Assembly (NCBI GenBank): GCA_945910005.1
Contig: OX246743.1
Coordinates: 15,811,695-15,875,694, forward strand
Length of the DNA stretch: 64,000 nucleotides
Direction: 5' to 3'
From: Isoperla grammatica
Taxonomy: Eukaryota > Arthropoda > Insecta > Plecoptera > Perlodidae
In this document: piece after piece, positions 44,268 through 57,140 of the stretch
Numbering within the stretch: the stretch's first letter is position 1
Layout: each line of letters begins with the position of its first letter
Notes under the pieces: model-generated
The model's input: only the letters and a program-made list of their open reading frames with translations
Told to the model about the DNA's origin: nothing
Databases searched by the model: none
Translations under genes and position numbers: made by a program

Positions 44268-44604
44268 CTGGAGGTTTTAGTGCCTAGGGCTACGTCAAAC
44301 GTATTAACAATCGAGCGTCCATATTATAGTCTAATGCGGCACTACTGATGAGACCTTAAAGTTAAACCATCTTTAACAACAGTAGGCCTATTGCATGTTT
44401 GCTCCATAGTTTATGACTTGACAAATAGTTCGGTTTCGAAGCATTGGACTCAAATGCCATTGATAATAATAAGCTTATGAAGTTATGACTATCTACCATA
44501 AAATGACACTTGAGTGAATAGCTCTTTGCCATTGACAATTTTTGCAGGAATTACCATTAATTATACCATGCCCATTTATACAATTTTTGCCCCCGTTTGT
44601 TTAG

Positions 44605-44711
44605 CACAACTCACGTAATGGAGGCTGGCCCGAGCAAGCGCAAGAGGGGAGGCGCTATCAAGTTGGAGGTGGACAACGCTAAAAAGAGAAAACGGCATGC
44701 GCAAAGTGAAG
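44605..44711 (+). CDS. SMC6: SMC6 first coding exon (CDS from 44618)
   Basis: The acceptor GTTTGTTTAG ends at 44604. ATG at 44618 opens 31 codons plus one base, MEAGPSKRKRGGAIKLEV then a Lys/Arg stretch, and the donor GTAGGG begins at 44712. SMC6 proteins start with a short, basic, poorly conserved tail with KRK-type clusters that could serve as a nuclear localisation signal. The single leftover base (phase 1) matches the next exon at 51604 exactly (G plus AA gives Glu), which supports the join. Confidence 0.8.
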
Positions 44712-46503
44712 GTAGGGCCTAGGCTAAAACCTAAGGGTGTAAAACTGATAAATTATATTGGTGTTCTCCCATGCCGATATTACAGTGAACTGTTACCCTG
44801 CCGCCCGCCACACTTGCGCAATTGTAGGCGACACCTATTGGCATGTAGCAAATTCGCACACCGACTTGCTGGTCCATACCGATAGTCTAAGGATATCCTA
44901 GGTCTGGCACTCCCGCGCGCCGGATCTCGTCCGGCCCGTGCATAACGTCACGTGGATACAAGATCGCTGGCCGGCTGCCGCTTCGCGCGTGTTAAAATGC
45001 TACTCTCCTCAACTGATTAAACATTCATCGTCAAAATTTAAGTCGTATTTGAATGTGTTTGTATATGATTACTAACAATGCATTAGCTATATAAGTTGAT
45101 AGAAATATTAGCTCAGTAGAAACTACTATAATAATAGGCGTACAATGGTAACATGAAGACATGACCGATAAACCCATCTTTGCGTGATTATGTATCATGT
45201 GAACGTGATAAAACCGTCACAGCAACATTAAACACACAATACACATTTTGTAGGTAAATATAGTTACACCTAACACATTTTAACAGGAATTATTTCGCTT
45301 GAGCATTATCATTTTATTCGTACCCAGAGTTACGCCAAATTCGATTACGTCCGTTATGATTCGTACCATTAGGATACAATATTGTGTATTATTATATAAT
45401 GCTTACATGGGCCCAAGATTCCAGTACGGTACTCGACTAAAGCCCCAACACTGTACAGTATAACCAAAGATTACAAACTAGTTTGTAATCTTTGGTATAA
45501 CGTCACATCACATGCAATAAAACATAAAGTCGGTACATTTAATTTGTTTAATTCGTTTGGACACGAGTCCTTGCACATTGGAAGAAGACGACACACTATT
45601 GAGAGGTCCAGATACGGCCAGTAAGAGAAGTTTATAGCCTAAACATTAGTGGAAGTAAGCAATCGTAATAAATTTATGATGACTTGGCGAGAATAATGCT
45701 ATCGTAAAAAGGTTTCGAACTAACAAGGATCGAGCGAACATAATCTAGAGTAGTTTTGTGTGCTGTGTTTATTTACGGAAGTGAGTTATTTATAACGTTA
45801 TTCAGAACATGCAATTTAATAGGTCTGTTATGGCAATATTAATATTATAGATATCTGAAGAAGATTATAAGTTGTCACCAACACGGCAACCATAAACAAA
45901 GTGCGAGGATTTGAAATATGAGTGTTTAGTTAAGAACAGAGACAGTATTCATTGATTACCATGTCAATAACTCAGAGCGGAGGCCTGAATGCGTGCACTT
46001 GACTCGTGCGCTGGGCGATTCTTGTATCCATATGACCCACATGACGTCACGAGCGGGCTGCCGCTAGCATTGCGCAATGTCATATCTAGCCCACACAGTA
46101 ATATTATTGTATCATGGGTCCATACCACTCTGATAGGTACTATATTACGCTATTTTGTCCCGGAATTACAAAATATCCATTTTTGGGCAATTATTATTAG
46201 GCCTACCGCCTTAAGGACAGCACGCAGGGAGTCAATACATGGGTGGCACATAAAAACTTCTTTGCACACCATTTAAACTTCAATTATTACAGTAAATATG
46301 AAACGCCTACTCATTAATTTAAGACTTTCGATTTCAAACGTTAGAAAATTGATCATTTCGTTCAATGAAATGTGTGTTCCATTATTATTTGTCTTCTTGG
46401 CTGTCAAGATAGGCTAGGCCTATCTGTGTTCCATTTTTTAAATGATTGTCAGTTGTCACTCTATTGTAAATCCACTGGAACTTAATTCGTTCATAGACTA
46501 TCA
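44712..46503. other. SMC6 intron, proximal part
   Basis: AT-rich, with a perfect 34-bp palindrome at 45463-45496 (arms ACCAAAGATTACAAAC). No exon was seen. Confidence 0.5.
45463..45496. repeat. Perfect 34-bp palindrome
   Basis: ACCAAAGATTACAAACTA is followed without a spacer by GTTTGTAATCTTTGGT; every base pairs. It could be a cruciform or hairpin, or the collapsed remains of a MITE. Confidence 0.85.
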
Positions 46504-46639
46504 TATAGGCACCATGTGTTAGTGTTAGTACATACAGCGCTATATGTGGCCAAATTTAGCATCTAACTGGTGAAGATGAAGATTTCATTCCGCGGTTGAA
46601 AATAGTGCTGGATATTATTGTGATATATCTTTTTTAACT

Positions 46640-46720
46640 ACTATGGAAAGAGGTAATATCAAGCAGATGTAAAATGCTATTATACAAAATGTACTTCCTT
46701 CCAATTTTGTCATATGCATC
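46640..46720 (+). mobile_element. Non-LTR retrotransposon fragment, 5' part (split)
   Basis: A frame here reads RCKMLLYKMYFLPILSYAS, the thumb-region motif (YKxxxxPxLxYxxE/VxW) of LINE reverse transcriptases. It stops being LINE at 46720, where a hAT starts, and resumes in the same frame after that element at 49421. Confidence 0.65.
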
Positions 46721-49420
46721 CATAGGCGCCGAGTACGGGGAGGCAACAGGTCTCGAGCCCCCCCCTGAGGAGCTAACAGGAGCTAGCTCCTCAGCTAGCT
46801 TCTGTTCTTCAAACAGTTACCAGTTTTGTTTTTGTGCTAAAGGGCCCTTCGAATTAATGCACATCAACAAATTGTGTCTCTTTCTTATACGGTATATTGT
46901 ATATGAGAGCTTTCTTTCTTTTTATGATGTGTCTTGGTTCTTTGACAGTCCATCTCGCTCTGCCCCCAGTGGCAAAACTTAAATTTCTAACGAAAATTTT
47001 GGAGAAAAACTCAATAGAGAGCAGTGCACTTATGAAGGAGCCTATAATTATAGGATTTCACCTGACAGAGCTAGGATAGATGTTCAATGTCACTGTAGGG
47101 GCGGTTGCCCTGAAGATAGCAATAGTGGACTGTATTTTTTGTTAGAGAGAGATACATTAGAAAGGAGAGAAATTAGACTTACATTGCAGCGAGAAGCTTC
47201 GGTGGATGAGGTTGTGAACTGGTGACGCTGACGGCTTGACACTTGCTGTAATTATGACCGGCGTTGGGGATAGTATATAGCATAGCAAGATGAAGGAAGT
47301 AGAGATAGGAATAAGAAAAGGATAATCGCAAAGCCGAGAAATGAGAGTCTGACATAAGTCAGCGAGAGACGAACGAACACGCACGAACGACGACACGACC
47401 AGATACAAGACTGGGGAAAGACAGACGATATTTACAACGATAAGCTAGAGAAATGACGTGATAGACTACCCTAGTCAAACCACAGGAAATAACGAGCGAC
47501 TATGAAATATGGCGCAAACAGTCACTTTGGGTGAAGGAACTTGTACATCTTGAAAAGTCCAACCCCTTCTTTGTAAAATCACCCTATCAATGCGTGGGTT
47601 GCAAAACTGTTCGTTTACCGTAACCCAGACCACGGATTTATAGGATCTCGTAACGTTAATAAATAATGCGTCAGTGTACACATATATTCCTAGCCAGGAA
47701 GCGTTTGTAGTAGACAATTACAAAATTAATTTATATACCTAATAGGTTAAAACTATGAACCAATGTTGGTGAAAGGTTAAAATAGGAGAATAAAATATAT
47801 TAATTGGCCTACTGGGTATTTTAATCTTCCCTTTCAAAATAATCGCTTCTTAGGCAATCTCGATGGCAATAGTACCACGGTTGGCAAAAACCTGGGGTTT
47901 TCCCGACAAAACCCTGCCCAGTGGGTTTTATCGGGCTTTTTCGGGTTTTAGACAAAAACATATTATATGAGTATGCATGCCCTCTTGTGCCTTCAGCTTG
48001 TTCTTTTTACGATTTATGAATATTTTGACCATATACTGCGGGAATAATCTTTAGTTCTTTACCATTCAAGCACCCTAAACCCATAATCTGACCTTATACA
48101 ACCATGTTACATGTTATATCGTATTACGTTATTGTACATACTGTAATGAATGACCGTATAATTGGTTAAATTCCTACTTCTTTCTCAACGCAATGTACAA
48201 GCCCAGGGTATTGTTTAGTATTTTGTTTATTGTTGTGTGATGAGGGCAAACGTATTAGAGGTAGTAAAATTAGGAATTCCTATAGCATCGTAAAATTCAA
48301 CAAAAATATTTCAAGCTTTTTCTTTTCATTTAATGACAATATCACAATTTACTACTTTAAATAAATTGACTGTTTCTCTACCCTGCCTGATATAAATGTA
48401 TATATATAGTATCATTATTGTTGGTTATGCCTAACTAGCTTTCTCAGACCCCACGTCCTCGTTTTCGGATACGGGTTTTTTGAGTTTATTACAGAGATTT
48501 ATTATTATTAAGTTCATAAATATTCAAATATGACCTTCGTTCTCAATTGACCAATGTTGAAAAAAGTAAATGTGTAGATGAATGCCATTGTGATTTTGTT
48601 TAGTTTCAATGACTGTGACGAATGTTAGGCCTACCTTGATTAGACGATTCCAAATCCATACGTGCGAAAAGCGTTAAAAAACAAGAGAATTTGTATGTCC
48701 CGAAAATTTGATTAATTTCTAGCTTGTCTTGCATTGGAGAGAGAGAAAATGTGAAGTATATTAGTCAAAAACAAATAAATCTATTTTATATAGTTCCGGG
48801 AAGAACAAATATGGTTTTATATAATCCAATAAATTTAAAAAAATCATGATATATTAATTTTGCAAAGTGTATAAATCATCAACAATCACAGAATTTATAA
48901 GTGGCTTTATCTCCTCAAAAAAAGGGTGACTGTACAAGTTAGTTAAATATATCGTAAGTTGGTCTGCCTTTCAATTTCAGGCAAACAGTTTACCCACGCC
49001 TCTTGAGAATCAATTTAGTGAGCGGAATTAACAGGTGTTACTGCCTAATCGTAATCAAATCTTCAGTCTGTTGTACTGACATAATATGAGATAGCCTAGG
49101 CCTATATGTATTATATTTTTGAATGAGACTGCAGTAGACCTACATACCCACAAACACAATAAAAGAATAAATAAAGGTGGCTAGAATATTATAAACTGTA
49201 CAATTATACACTTAAGTTGAGTATTTGAAAAAACCCACTTTTTGTCTAAAACCCGCAGGTTTCTTCAGGTGGGTCGGGTAAAATCATGCCAACCCGAATA
49301 GTACCCAGAAAAAATTGCCTCCGGCGGCTGGGCTTTGCCCCAGACCCCAGACTTCCCACGCAGATACTGTTGATCGTAGGTTGAGCCCCCCCCAAGGAAA
49401 ATCAAAACTCGGCGCCTATA
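46721..49420. mobile_element. hAT element, 2700 bp, splitting the LINE
   Basis: Inverted ends are CATAGGCGCCGAGT and ACTCGGCGCCTATA. TATGCATC occurs at 46713-46720 and 49421-49428 as an exact 8-bp target duplication. No transposase frame could be recognised (the minus frame at 47157-47408 is not convincing). It is itself interrupted by the 47876-49296 element. Confidence 0.9.
47876..49296. mobile_element. hAT element nested in a hAT, 1421 bp
   Basis: AATAGTAC flanks it at 47868-47875 and 49297-49304, an exact 8-bp target duplication. Ends are CACGGTTGGCA and TGCCAACCCG. GGGTTTTAGACAAAAA near the left is mirrored by TTTTTGTCTAAAACCC near the right. It has no coding capacity. It is the innermost, hence youngest, insertion of the nest. 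Confidence 0.88.
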
Positions 49421-49881
49421 TATGCATCAGTGACATGGACAATAGGAGGAAAGGATGAGAGCACTACAAGCAGCAGAGAAGAAATTCCTTTAGAAGTGCG
49501 GTGGGTGTAACAAAACTGGACAAGGTACGAAGCAAAACAATAAGACACAAATTAGGGGTGGAAACTCTACGAGACAAAATAGGAAGAGAAAGACAGGTGG
49601 TATGGAGTATGGACATATGAAAAGAACAAAGGAAGACAGAATCCCAAGAAGAGAATTTGGACGTACATGTGGGGGAGTACGAAGAGTAAGCGGGCCGGCC
49701 AAGAGATATATGGAGGGACCAAATAAAGCAAAGCGCCGAAGAAAGAGGGGAATTATGGGATAGGATTAATGAAGAAAGACTCTAGGAAGACAGAAAGAAG
49801 TGGAGAGAATTATTAGAAACGGCGGTTATGGTAAAAAACGAAGAAGATGCTCAGGTGCTGAGCCTGGCTAGCAAGCACTAG
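49421..49881 (+). pseudogene. Non-LTR retrotransposon fragment, C-terminal part of ORF2
   Basis: Continues the LINE frame broken at 46720. Broken frames show RSAVGVTKLDKVRSKTIRHK, then ERQVVWSMD, GRPRDIW and RINEERLWEDRKKWREL-like pieces, the usual C-terminal tail of Jockey/RTE-type LINE ORF2. It has frameshifts and in-frame stops. The last frame ends with TAG at 49879-49881. It is a dead copy. Confidence 0.7.
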
Positions 49882-50562
49882 AAGATAGCCCGAGAAACTG
49901 GTGACTTGGCACCCCCCGACCCGACGAATGTTGGATAAGTGTGTTTGATATATATATATCTTGTTTTTGTTTTGTGTTATGTGTATTTATTTTGTTTTGT
50001 TTTTTATTGTCTTGTTTTGTTTGTGTTTGTTGTGTGTTATTTGTTATTTGTTGTTTACACGTCTAAAACGTGTCCTGATTAAAGAGGCTCCTGATTAAAT
50101 GGCTTGCCTTTTTAAGATTTACTGATGGGATTCATAATCTGTCCAAAAAACTTAAAAGCCGTATTAAATTAAACAATTTTCACAATTTGCCATCATCGAC
50201 GTAGGAAGAAAGACGCTGCTTCATCAGGTAGTTGCGCGATATTGCCACTTTGAGCGCTTCATTCGTTTTCACTGGCAGAGCGCTAGTGAAAACGTGGCCA
50301 AACTCGGTGCCTATAGATATTGCTTGAGGTGTGTAACTCACTGCCATCTAGACGTACAAAAACTCGTTTTCTTTTGAGATACCAACAAGGGGTTATTCTC
50401 GAAACTTTTACCATATTGTACCTTATTATTTTTATTTTTTAATATTTTGGAGAGACAATTATTTTGTGTTTTCCATGGGGATTGTAATACTCACATCAGG
50501 CCTACCTGCTTTGAGCCATCAATTTGCCATCAACAGATGCCAGGCAATGTATAACATACATG
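49882..50562. other. SMC6 intron, LINE 3' tail and THAP-family right end
   Basis: The T/G-rich stretch 49950-50050 follows the LINE coding end and may be its 3' tail. The right end of the THAP-family element lies at about 50230-50315. Confidence 0.4.
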
Positions 50563-50812
<250 letters not shown>

Positions 50813-51603
50813 GGCCTATTAGTTGAGGTGTTCGTTTTTTGCGGACCGCGAAATCGTGAAGATAAACAAAGTGTGTATCTATTGATAGGCACCTTAAAAA
50901 CATCAAAATTTCACCGCGAAAATTCGCGAAATCCGTCAATTTCCAGTCATAACATCGAAATTTGTATTAAAGAGCGAGATAACACGAAATCTCGATTGTT
51001 TTTAATTTAGTATAACATTTTAAAAATAATTTAAATTTATTATTACAGTCAAACGTCATTACAACACAATCGTGGGGACCTAATATTTTTTAATTATAAT
51101 GATGATTTCGTTAAGAAAATCAACGATTTATTTTTGCTGAAATTCGGCGTCAAGTAGAGCAAATGAGTAAAATTCTGAGGGATTTTACGTGACGGACAAG
51201 AAGATTCTTATGTGTTGTGACTGCCGCCTTTAATTCGACCGTAAAGACACACTAGACAAACACAGGTAATGGTAATGTTAATACACTTCGTATTAACTAG
51301 TACTAGTTTGGACATACAATTCAAACAAATTCCTTTTTAATTAAAACATGTTTCTGGTGAAATTTACTGTAGAAAATCTCCCAAAAAGCATAACACCGCC
51401 ATAACATCGAAATTATTAAATCTATAAACGAAATTTAAGAAAACATAACACCATTTACAAACACCTCTACCTATTAGCATTCTAGCAAACAGGAAATGGT
51501 ACAACATACATGCAGGAACAAGCATAGTTTGTCGGACCTCCATTAAATTTATATATCTTGGTTACAATACATGACCAATTAATGGTTCGTTTATTATTTT
51601 CAG
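50813..51603. other. SMC6 intron, distal part
   Basis: AT-rich, ending in the acceptor TTATTATTTTCAG at 51603. Confidence 0.5.
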
Positions 51604-54600
51604 AAGCTGATCGTGATGAGGAGGAAAATGATTCCGATACCCACAACGGCGACAGAACCGTAGGCTTTAGTCAAAGATCAATTCGTGAAATACGGACCAG
51701 CCAAATCAGAGAACCTTTAGGAAAAGTTTTGCCTGGTGCTCCCAGATCTGGTGTGGTACTAAAACTAGTTCTTAAAAACTTCATGTGTCACTCAAATTTG
51801 GAGATCAATTTCAACCCGCGTATCAACTTTATCGTCGGTAGAAACGGTAGTGGGAAAAGTGCCATCTTAACTGCATTGGTGGTGGGATTAGGTGGTTCGG
51901 CTTGCACTACCAATCGAGGTTCGTCTCTCAAGCAGTTTATAAAAAATGGCATGCACAACGCTAGTATTGAGATTACCCTGAATAATGCCGGTCATAATTC
52001 TTACAAGCGTGACCAGTTTGGAGATAAGATCGTAGTGACTCGAAAGTTGAGTGAAAATGGATCGTCCTATATAATCAAAGACTCGCACGGTACTGTGATT
52101 TTCACAAAACGGGATGAACTTGATCAAATTACCAGTTATATGCAAGTTCAGGTTGACAACCCTATTTCTGTACTTAACCAGGACACGGCTCGGTCGTTTC
52201 TCAACAGCAGCAATTCCCGTGAAAAGTATCACCTGTTCATGAGAGCGTCGCGACTCCAAGCACTCTGGGACTTGGCTTTGAGCACCATATCAAGTAAGCG
52301 TACGGCAATGTCGATACTCAGGGAGAAGAAGGCTGCCCTCGAAGTCAATAAAAAAGAAGTAGACTCTCTGGAGTTGAAATGGAACCAAGTAAGGGCGGTT
52401 CAGGGACATCGCAAGAAGATTGTGAACCTGCGTAACGAGTTGAACTGGGCATTGACAATTGTAGAAGAGGCAAATTTAGAAGTGCTTTTAAACAAGAAAA
52501 CGGAACAAGAAACACTTCTAGTGCCTTTGCAAAATGCAGTTTCTAATCAAGCCGCCGAAGAAAAGAAAACTAAGGAAAAGTTGCACGGCGTAGAGAAACG
52601 GATAAATGATATTCGCGAAGAAGCAAGTGGCACAGAAGCAACTTATTCGGAATCGAAGTTGAAGGCAACGCGTTGCAAGGAATCGTACGTTAGAAAGTTG
52701 CAGTCGTACAAGGTTCTTGGAGTTAAGGTGCAACGTCACGAGACAAATGTTTGCTCGTTGCAGGCCGAGATAAACAAGCTGCAAGACGGTAACGAGTCGA
52801 ATAGTGCGGAAAGGCGCCAACAAATTAGGGAGCAGATTGCCGTCCACGAAGAAAAGTTTAACGAAATCACCGCAACCCAAAAGACCGTCGACCATCACCT
52901 CGCCCAGCTACGAGGACATGAGAATAAGTATAAAGAAGACCTACATCAAACTCAAGCCGAATTGGCCGAGGCCAGACGAAGAATAAATAAACTACAGGAA
53001 CAGGTTTCCTCCATGAAGAGCAACTCTTCAAACCAACTTGCAGTTTACGGTAGATACATGCCCGATCTTGTGCAGAAAATCAACGACGCTGCTAGACAAG
53101 GAAAATTCAAGAAGGTTCCACTCGGTCCCGTCGGGGCTTACATTCAAGTCAAGGACGCGACGTGGGCCCCGGCCATCGAGGGCTTTCTGGGCGGTTCCCT
53201 TAGAAATTTCTGCGTGGACAATTCGGAAGATCACGCGGCGCTAAACGCGATATTTGCAAGCGTGCTCGGCAACCAGAGAAAACCGACGATCGTGATCAGT
53301 AAATTCTTCGCGGCTGTCCACAACGTGGCACCGCACGAAGTACACGCCCCCCAGGGCACTTGTAGTCTGCTGGATGCGCTTATCATCAGCAACCCGGTCA
53401 TCGCCAATTGTCTCATCGACCAGCGCGAACTGGAGACGATCCTACTCATACCGACCAGCGAGGAGGCGTGCGTACTGATGAGGGACCGGAACAAGGTGCC
53501 CCGCAACTGCAAGCGTTCCATCACAAAGCAAGGCGAACAGTTCTACCCGGATCCGGACTACCGGACTTACGCGGGCGACGTGGCGGCCCACTCGCAATAC
53601 CTCCAGGTCAACATGGCCGAGGCGATCGCGTCAAAGCAGGCCGAGTTGAGGGATGTCGAACTGCGCAAGGAGCGACTCGATTCGGAAGGGAAGCGTGCCA
53701 CCGTGGCGCTGCGCGACAATGCCACAGAGGTGGAGCGACTGCGGCGTGAGAGGACCGACCTGCAGCGGGCACTGCTGCGCCTGGGGGACGAGATCCGGAC
53801 GCTGAGAGACTCGGAGGAGCCCGAGACGACGAGCGTCGCCACGCTGCACGCCGAACTGCGAGAGTCTTCGGTCCAGCTGGCCGAGCTCAAGGACGAGGAG
53901 AGGGACCTGGCGGACGAGTGCGAACGGCTCAAGCGCGATATGGACGAGGCGAGGAACGAGACTCAGGCGCAGCGCGAGCGCGTCCGCACTCTACAGACCA
54001 GAGAACAGCCGCTGCTGATGGAGCTGGAGAGCGTTCGCGACGAGCTCCGGGAGCTGACCACGGAGAAGGGATTCAGGGCACGACGCCTACACGAACTGCA
54101 GGAGAAGGTAAAGGCGGTGGACGATCGCGTCGCCCAGCAGCGACTGACGATAGAAAATAGGCTGGCCACCGCCGTGGGAGCACATCCCGAGAGAATCCCC
54201 ACTAAGAGAACGCCCACGGAACTCGACGGCCAGATAAAATCACTCGAGAGGTTAGTCGCAAACGTGGAGAGAGACACGGGCGACGACTATGCCGCCATTC
54301 AGACGGAGCTCGGCGAGAAAAAGAAGAGGTTGAAACATGTTTCCTATCTGATCAAAGAAGTCGGCGACGCGCTCGCCTTCTTAGACGCCACGTTGGATGG
54401 GCGGAAAACCGTCTACACGAATATTCAAAACCTGACCTCGGGCAGTGTCAACCAGTTGTTTTCTATAATGCTCGCCGAGATCGGATTCACGGGGGAGGTG
54501 AAGATCGACCACGTGAAACAGGAACTGTACATCGAGGTGCAGCCGAGTCACCGCAACTCTTCCGACGACACCAAGACGCTGTCGGGAGGCGAACGGTCCT

Positions 54601-54839
54601 ACTCGACCGTTGTGTTCATCATGTCGTTGTGGGACGTGTCGGACCCCCCGTTTTACTTCCTCGACGAGTTCGACGTCTTCATGGACAAGGTGAACCGTAG
54701 GCTCACGTTAGAGATGCTCACAATGCAGGCCAAGACCAAGCTAAACAACCAGTTTGTGTTCCTGACGCCCCAGGATTTGTCCGCCGTCCATGCATCGCCC
54801 GATGTGTCGATCCACAGGATGGGAAACCCAAGAGATTAA
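51604..54839 (+). CDS. SMC6: SMC6 main exon (SMC5/6 complex ATPase)
   Basis: Structural maintenance of chromosomes protein 6, the partner of SMC5 in the nuclear SMC5/6 complex that acts in recombination repair, replication-fork stability and DNA entrapment. Joined to 44618-44711 it gives about 1109 aa, close to the roughly 1090 of animal SMC6. Visible parts: KLVLKNFMCHSNLEINFNPR; Walker A GRNGSGKS at about residues 110-117; a long coiled coil to about residue 510; a hinge at about 515-680 (GPVGAYIQVKDATWAPAIEG); a returning coiled coil; the ABC signature LSGGERSYST at about 1024; and Walker B FYFLDEFDVFMD at about 1048. All catalytic motifs are intact. The exon has no introns, unusual for an animal SMC6. 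Its 3' half is much richer in GC than its 5' half. A frame extends upstream to 51558, but that part is intron. Confidence 0.96.
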
Positions 54840-56622
54840 TTTGGTAGATTTAGAGCAAGTTCCTTAGCCCATGTATATATATATATGCTTTACTTACAGC
54901 AGGGGGAAAAAGTTAAAATACTTCGGTAGGTACCTCATTCACCTGGCACTACTGTAATATCCCCAACAGTGCCTTGATATTTGTATATATATGGTTCTCT
55001 CTAGTTTGATCTTGCCATGTGATTAGAATAATTAGCAAGATCACCTCGAGTGATCAAGACATTACATCAAAATGTCTCTTATAGATCTGTTTATTTATTT
55101 ATTATTTTTTTATGAATTATACATCTCTCAATCTCTCAATTTAGTCATCTTCCATGGGACTTAAAAATAAAGGTAAACCGTTGGTTCCCAATAACTGAAA
55201 CCTAGAACTTCAATCAATATTATGGTAGGCCCAGAGCCCTGGCCGATTGTGCTGAGGATGGTTTCTATAATGCATGTTTGAGGTTTGGGTTCTGCATGAA
55301 TGTCGGGTGGTATTCTTATTTTTTTTTTCTCCATCATTGATCTATCTGTAAACTTTTATTTGTGTTTAATGAAACGACAATCTAGAAAATACAATTTTTT
55401 GACAATCATCTGCTCAGTTGCCAATTAATTACCATTGTGGAACCCCGGTTAAATACATTTTCCACTTTTTACTAGTTCGTACATTTTACTCAGATATAAT
55501 ATGGTACTTTGTAAGTTTATGTACTTTAATTTATCTTTCACTTCTTATGTCTGTTCAGTTATATGGTATGTATATTCCTATGTATACATATTTTTTTAGT
55601 TGGTCCCTAAAAAACATTGAACTGAGGATCAATCTAGATGTTAGTTATAATTTATCCATCTAATTCAATTAAGCTTGCAGTGTATTATAATTAAAGACTA
55701 AATTTAATACCAAGTTGGTAACATAAAATTAACGAACCTACACTATGGTAGTTGAGTGGAATGTTCTTGTCGAGAAGGACGAAACTTAATTTAATAGCCT
55801 ACAGCATAAGGATATACTAGTGAATCACTTTTGTATTTTAGATCTACTGGTCCCTTCAGTATGGTGCTTACAAACTTGTGTAGTAACCTGAATTGTATTT
55901 TATTTATATTAATAAATTGAAAATTCTTCTTGATGAAATAGTTCTTCATGCTTACAGTATGTACCATTTAAGCCTAAGCCTATATATTGTTATTTCTTCT
56001 TACACTTTTGTAGGAGTGTTGTGTAATATGTTTCGTTCCTACACATTTGTAGGGTAAGAAAGTGTTTACAAAAATTTGATTATATTTACGTACAAGATGT
56101 TTAATGCGTGAAGTCTCAACATTTGAGTGGCGTACGCGTACAAGCAAGACCATGGCTTGTTGATCTATTTGGGATGTTTTACAACAGTGCTAATTTCACT
56201 GAAAAGTGAAAACAGTATCAACTTGCTACCGTCCATTCCATGGTCAGTGATTTCCATTCTGTCTTCTGGCTTTCTGATATTCTTGCTGTGTGCAAAATGA
56301 TGGGACTCTTCAAACAATTTAGCAAATTTATTTGACTACTTCTGCTCATGCCCCATGATTGACAAATGCATTGTCAATCTATCAATCAATCATGCATAAC
56401 ACAAGGACAGAACTGCAAACATTTAGTGAACACGGTCGATCAAGAATGTAAACACTGAAGTGTATATGTATACATCTTTGAACACTCCTAGGGCCACTAT
56501 GGTCACAAATAATATCACTCATTGAGACTACCAGAACAAACTCAATGCTACCACTGTGAATTGTGACATTAAGCGTGTTATTTTACTTGCCTAAGCCATT
56601 CATCAAAATACTGTAAAGGAAC
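54840..56622 (+). other. SMC6: SMC6 3'UTR and intergenic sequence
   Basis: AT-rich, non-coding. AATAAA occurs at 55166-55171 (about 330 bp past the stop) and at 55911-55916; either could end the SMC6 transcript. Nothing else is recognised. Confidence 0.45.
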
Positions 56623-57059
56623 CAGTCTTCGGTAGTAGCGCACTACAAGTAGCGCACTACTTGTAGCATGCTACATTTTTCGTGTAGCGAGCCCTGTAGC
56701 GCGCTTCTTTTTTTATAACGCTAAATGTAGTTGTAGCATGCTACATTTTTTGTAGCTGTAGCGATAAAAGTAGCGCAACTTTTGTCGCTCCTTTTAAAAA
56801 CGTTTGTAACGTTACACGATAATAGAGTATGCCAAAATGCACTTGAACATTTATAATATGAACTTTATTACACCACTTACTACTAATAAACGTTCACATA
56901 CCACATATCAATCAACATACAGACAGACGGCCTACCAGCACTGCGATCATGTAACTTTGGTAGATAACGATCGACATCGTTGAAATTTGTTCGTTTGAAC
57001 GATCGTAGCTCTTAAAAGCAATTATGTACAGCTCGGTAACGCTATTCAACGTTGAACAC

Positions 57060-57140
57060 TCATTCCGGGGATGACAACTAGCCATAGTTGCAAAAATATG
57101 GGACGTAAACCCCAAATATCATTATTATAATCATCACGAA
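57060..57140 (+). mobile_element. LINE/SINE-like 3' tail
   Basis: GTTGCAAAAATATGGGACGT followed by AAACCCCAAATATCATTATTAT resembles the conserved 3' end plus short-repeat tail of a LINE or its SINE partner. A similar tail lies at 58440-58485. Confidence 0.4.

Larger units (their letters stand above)
46504..50315. mobile_element. Second copy of the TATAGGCACC (THAP-family) element, heavily invaded
   Basis: The left end TATAGGCACCATGTGTTAGT, with nearby TAGTACATACAGCGC, matches the left of the 4339 element. The right end GTGGCCAAACTCGGTGCCTATA, with GAGCGCTAGTGA upstream, matches its right. The 3.8-kb interval contains LINE sequence and two nested hAT elements. No THAP exon was found in it and no clear target duplication is present, so the two ends could also be separate solo ends. 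Confidence 0.45.

Noticed and set aside
51558..51603. Upstream extension of the SMC6 frame
   Set aside because: The first 15 codons have no ATG at the start and are intron. The acceptor TTTTCAG at 51603 and the matching phase with 44711 show that the exon begins at 51604.
52518..54277. Several frames of 60-126 codons within SMC6, both strands
   Set aside because: They are shadows of the SMC6 coding exon in other frames.
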